Below are positions 61,079-64,000 of a stretch of DNA of 64,000 nucleotides, one piece after another (positions within the stretch are counted from its first letter, which is position 1; the number at the start of each line of letters is the position of its first letter). Below the pieces are notes generated by a model. The model saw only the letters and a list, made by a program, of their open reading frames with translations. It ran no database searches and had not been told where the DNA came from. The translations under genes were made by a program, and so were the position numbers. Location: contig JADCRZ010000005.1 in the NCBI GenBank assembly GCA_015069695.1, positions 124,001 to 188,000 of the forward strand, in the 5' to 3' direction. Origin of the DNA: Williamsia sp. GTDB lineage: Bacteria; Bacteroidota; Bacteroidia; Chitinophagales; Chitinophagaceae.

Positions 61079-64000
61079 TTACTTTAAAACGGTTACATTG
61101 CCTTTGTAGGGAAAACTGGCGCCGCCTTCGCAGGTTACCAGGGCGGTGTATACAAATACATCCGGCGGTACAGCGACCCCTTTTACTTTTCCATCCCACC
61201 CATATGCGGGATCGTTGGGCAGGAAATTCATCTTCTCAAACACCAGTTCTCCCCATTTATTAAATACCCGGAAGTACTTGACCCGGATAGGACCGGAAGC
61301 CCGGATCACAAAGCGGTCATTGAGTCCGTCCCCATCCGGTGTAAAAGCATCCGGGATAAACACATTGGATCCTTCGCAAAGTGTTTTGATGCCGATGGTA
61401 TCGCTGGCGCTGCATCCATAGCTGTTGGTTACTTTCAGGATATAGCTGATGGTGGCTTGTGCAGTAACTACCGGTGAAGCACAGGTGTTACAGCTCAGGT
61501 TGGTGGCAGGCGACCAAAGATATTGCGTTACAGGACCGTTCTGGATAGAAGGGGTGAGTGCCTGCTGCGAGCCCGCTGCCAGCACCAGGTCGGGACCTAA
61601 GTTTACGACCGGGTAAGTACCGATCTGTACATCTACAGAATCTTTTGCGGATATACAACTGCCTGCACTTACCGAAACATAATATTTACCGGCCGCCGCA
61701 AGGGTGATATTGCTGATAGCAGGGTTCTGCGCTGCACTGGTAAATCCATTAGGACCGCTCCACTGATAAGCAAGTGTTCCGGTGGCTGTTGTACTGGCGC
61801 CAAGCTGCAGCGTGCCACCTACGCAAAGCGGACTGTTAGTAGTTGCTTTCGGTGCGCCGGGCAAGGTGTTTGTATTTGTTAGCGTGAAGGGACCTACCGC
61901 ATTGGATACACAACCTCCCTGTGATACAGTGATAGCAGAATAAACACCATCCGCCAGGTTCGGAATAAGGAGGATGCCGCCTGAACCTGCTGCCAGGGCT
62001 ACAGGTGCCTGAGGCGTGTTGTTCCTGGCATATTGAACAGCATAAACCATATTGGGCACAAGGCCCTGCAGGGTAATAGAACCCGTACCTGCACTGCAGG
62101 TGCCCGGACTGTTGGCACTTGCAGCAGTAATGACCGGCTGGGCGGTGACCAGCACGCTGATGGTAGCCGATGAAGAACAGCTTCCGGCAGGTGAACTGGC
62201 TGTTACCGTGTAGGTACCGCTGGCAGCTGCTGTTACATTTTGGATAGAGGGATTCTGCTGACTGCTTGAAAAGTTATTTGGTCCGCTCCAGCTCCAGCTG
62301 AATGTTCCGGTTGAACCAATGCCTGATAGGAGCGTCAGCGTACCCCCGGCACAAAGCGGACTGTTGCTGCCTGCGGTAACAGTACCCGATGGGTTCACAA
62401 GTACGTTTACAGAGGCCGGCGTAGAAGTACAGCCGTTCAAAGACACAGTTACACTATACGTTCCACTCATGTCGGAATTGGTGTTGGTTCTGACCGGATT
62501 TTGCTGTGTGCTCGTATAGCCGTTGGGACCCGTCCAGGAATATGTTGCACCTGCTGATGCTGTGCCGGCTGTCAGGTTAAGAGAACTGCCCGCGCAAAGG
62601 GGACTGTTGCTGCCGGCTGTTGGCGGAGCGGGTGCGCTGAAGCTGGTAAGTGTAAAAGGGCCTACTGAGTTGGAACTGCATCCGTTGAGCGTAGCGGTAA
62701 TATTGGTATATGTACCTGCGGATAGATTTGCAATGGTTATAACACCGCTTGCATTGGCCGTGAGCGTTGCCGGTGCAGGCGTTCCGCCATTCAGGGTGTA
62801 TTGCACTGCGTAGGCCGTACCGGCTGTTAACCCGGACAGGACAATCGCACCATTCGATGATGCACAACCAGTTGGATTTGTAGGGTTACCGCTGATCACA
62901 GGTGCAGGTTTTACATTCACGGTAATGGGTGAACGCGGGCTTTCACAAGCCGGTGGCGCAGCAGTAACCTGGCTCACATAATAAGTAACAGAGCCGGCTG
63001 TAGCCGTGGAAGGCGTCGGCGTTGCCGTGCTGGCAGTGCCACCGGTTGCTGAGGTGTACCAGTTCAAGGTATTGCCCGTGAGTGCAGTAGCAACGAGCGG
63101 GACAGCGGCCGCGCGTTGACAATAATCCACCGGCGTAGCAACTACAGGTGCAGCAGCTATCTGTCCGACCACTACAGTGGTAGTTGCCGGAGCAGAAGTA
63201 CATCCGTTAATGGTTACGGTAACACTGTAAGGACCGCTCATCGCAGCTGTGGCGTTTGTCCGCGTTGGATTCTGCGATGTACTTGTGTAGCCTCCGGGGC
63301 CCGTCCACGCATAGGATGCGCCTGTTACATTACTGGCCGTTAAACTGAATGTACTGCCGGAGCACAGCGGGCCACTATTACCTGCTGTAGGTGCATTCGG
63401 TGCGCTGGGACTCACCAGGGTAAAAGGGCCCACTGTATTGGAAGAACACCCGCTGAACGTAGCTGTGATGTTGGTGTAGGTGCCTGAAGCCAGACCCGTG
63501 ACCGTGATGTTGCCTGCTGCGTTGGATGTAAAGGCTTGTGAAGCCGGTGTTCCGCTGTTGCGTGTATATTGTACCGTATAAGACGTGTTGGGGCTTAGTC
63601 CGCTCAGGAGGATGCTGCCATTTGATGTGGTACAGCTGGTGGGGTCGGTTGATGCGCCTGTGATAACGGCGGCTACTCTCACCGTGACCGCAATGGCGAG
63701 CCGGGCACTTTCGCAGGCAGGTGTTGCCGGGTTTACCTGGCTTACATAATAGGTTGTAACGCCTGCCGTGGTGGTTAGCGGTGTAGGCGCAGTTGTGCTA
63801 GGCGTACCACCCGTAGCAGTGGTATACCAGTTGAGCGTATTGCCTGTTGCGCCGGTTGCTGTAAGAGGTGGTGCAGCGGCATTCAGGCAATAGTTGTAGG
63901 TGGTAGTTCCTGCAGGCGCTGCGGGTGTGGCATTGACCACCACGCCAACCGTTGCCGGTACCGAAGCGCATCCGTTCAGCAGGGCGGTTACACTGTATGT
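61079..64000 (-). CDS. Giant T9SS adhesin, repeat-rich, gliding-motility-associated C-terminus (N-terminus beyond right edge)
   Basis: The frame is open from the right edge to 61079, at least 973 residues, and no start is seen. It is built of repeated modules of about 80-100 residues: an Ig-like unit (LNWYTTATGGTPSTTAPTP, YYVSQVNPATPACES), a SprB-type unit (TSCTTSNGSILLSGLSPNT, YTNITATFSGCSSNTVGPF) and a PKD/Ig-like unit (PLCSGSTFSLTAS, YAWTGPGGYTSTSQNP, YSVTVTINGCTSAPA). The trio recurs at least twice. The end is a type B T9SS sorting domain (NVFIPDAFTPDGDGLNDRF, FNKWGELVFEK, DVFVYTALV). Surface adhesin, exported with the PorP/SprF protein. Confidence 0.92.
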   Translation of the reverse strand, partial: TYSVTALLNGCASVPATVGVVVNATPAAPAGTTTYNYCLNAAAPPLTATGATGNTLNWYTTATGGTPSTTAPTPLTTTAGVTTYYVSQVNPATPACESARLAIAVTVRVAAVITGASTDPTSCTTSNGSILLSGLSPNTSYTVQYTRNSGTPASQAFTSNAAGNITVTGLASGTYTNITATFSGCSSNTVGPFTLVSPSAPNAPTAGNSGPLCSGSTFSLTASNVTGASYAWTGPGGYTSTSQNPTRTNATAAMSGPYSVTVTINGCTSAPATTTVVVGQIAAAPVVATPVDYCQRAAAVPLVATALTGNTLNWYTSATGGTASTATPTPSTATAGSVTYYVSQVTAAPPACESPRSPITVNVKPAPVISGNPTNPTGCASSNGAIVLSGLTAGTAYAVQYTLNGGTPAPATLTANASGVITIANLSAGTYTNITATLNGCSSNSVGPFTLTSFSAPAPPTAGSNSPLCAGSSLNLTAGTASAGATYSWTGPNGYTSTQQNPVRTNTNSDMSGTYSVTVSLNGCTSTPASVNVLVNPSGTVTAGSNSPLCAGGTLTLLSGIGSTGTFSWSWSGPNNFSSSQQNPSIQNVTAAASGTYTVTASSPAGSCSSSATISVLVTAQPVITAASANSPGTCSAGTGSITLQGLVPNMVYAVQYARNNTPQAPVALAAGSGGILLIPNLADGVYSAITVSQGGCVSNAVGPFTLTNTNTLPGAPKATTNSPLCVGGTLQLGASTTATGTLAYQWSGPNGFTSAAQNPAISNITLAAAGKYYVSVSAGSCISAKDSVDVQIGTYPVVNLGPDLVLAAGSQQALTPSIQNGPVTQYLWSPATNLSCNTCASPVVTAQATISYILKVTNSYGCSASDTIGIKTLCEGSNVFIPDAFTPDGDGLNDRFVIRASGPIRVKYFRVFNKWGELVFEKMNFLPNDPAYGWDGKVKGVAVPPDVFVYTALVTCEGGASFPYKGNVTVLK

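Noticed and set aside
61079-64000. CRISPR-like repeats in the right-hand end
   Set aside because: The repetition is coding, has module lengths of hundreds of bases and follows protein domains; no short direct repeats with unique spacers exist.

Overview
The window looks like chromosome of a free-living, glycan-degrading member of the Bacteroidota, most likely Chitinophagales. The evidence is three SusC-type receptors, two SusD lipoproteins, two ECF sigma/FecR pairs, type IX secretion (T9SS) sorting domains of both kinds, a PorP/SprF protein, and a Bacteroidota-type promoter (TATATTTG at 24501) with no obvious Shine-Dalgarno sites. No rRNA gene, intact tRNA gene or CRISPR array was seen.

Layout. 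1-4.3 kb: a glycoside hydrolase family 2 gene cut by the left edge, a DUF234-type ATPase, a secreted hypothetical protein and a short-chain dehydrogenase. 4.3-6.7 kb: a decayed mobile-element zone with a tRNA 3' half (probable attachment site), a primase remnant, a frameshifted small gene, a hairpin repeat and a lone IS3-type end, plus one TonB-C-domain protein. 6.7-11.5 kb: a two-gene unit of an SNF2 helicase and a 602-residue partner. 11.7-19.4 kb: glycan uptake locus A (sigma, FecR, SusC, SusD, BNR-repeat enzyme). 19.6-20.3 kb: an IS3-family wreck. 20.6-25 kb: a T9SS-exported repeat protein, then divergent yceI and hxlR around a clear operator. 25.1-31.8 kb: a type I restriction-modification operon in the order hsdR-hsdS-ATPase-hsdM, with an apparent internal deletion in the ATPase and a frameshift in hsdM. 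32-37 kb: a small membrane protein, decayed fragments, a large KatE-type catalase and a MacB-like permease remnant. 37.1-41.5 kb: GH127-type and GH2 hydrolases. 41.5-44.1 kb: a barrel protein, GNAT, pirin and a GH28 remnant. 44.2-59.9 kb: locus B, apparently for pectin or galacturonan: sigma, YhcH-like, enolase-superfamily enzyme, SusC, SusD, esterase, GH28, FecR, and a second SusC with an STN domain. 60-64 kb: PorP/SprF and a giant T9SS adhesin that runs off the right edge.

How the parts fit. Locus B reads as one pathway: GH28 and the esterase attack pectic polymer, SusC/SusD take up the oligomers, the exported enolase-superfamily enzyme and the YhcH-like protein process sugar acids, and the STN-bearing receptor can signal through FecR to a sigma factor encoded 11 kb upstream. 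The GH127 and GH2 enzymes and the partial GH2 fit arabinose- and galactose-containing side chains.

Most unusual points: the restriction operon, whose ATPase seems to have lost Walker B and whose methylase is broken at an A6 run; the separated sigma/FecR pair with duplicated SusC genes sharing one SusD; the SNF2 plus XPB-like pair; and the ghost integration site. All function calls come from reading the sequence by eye, without database searches.
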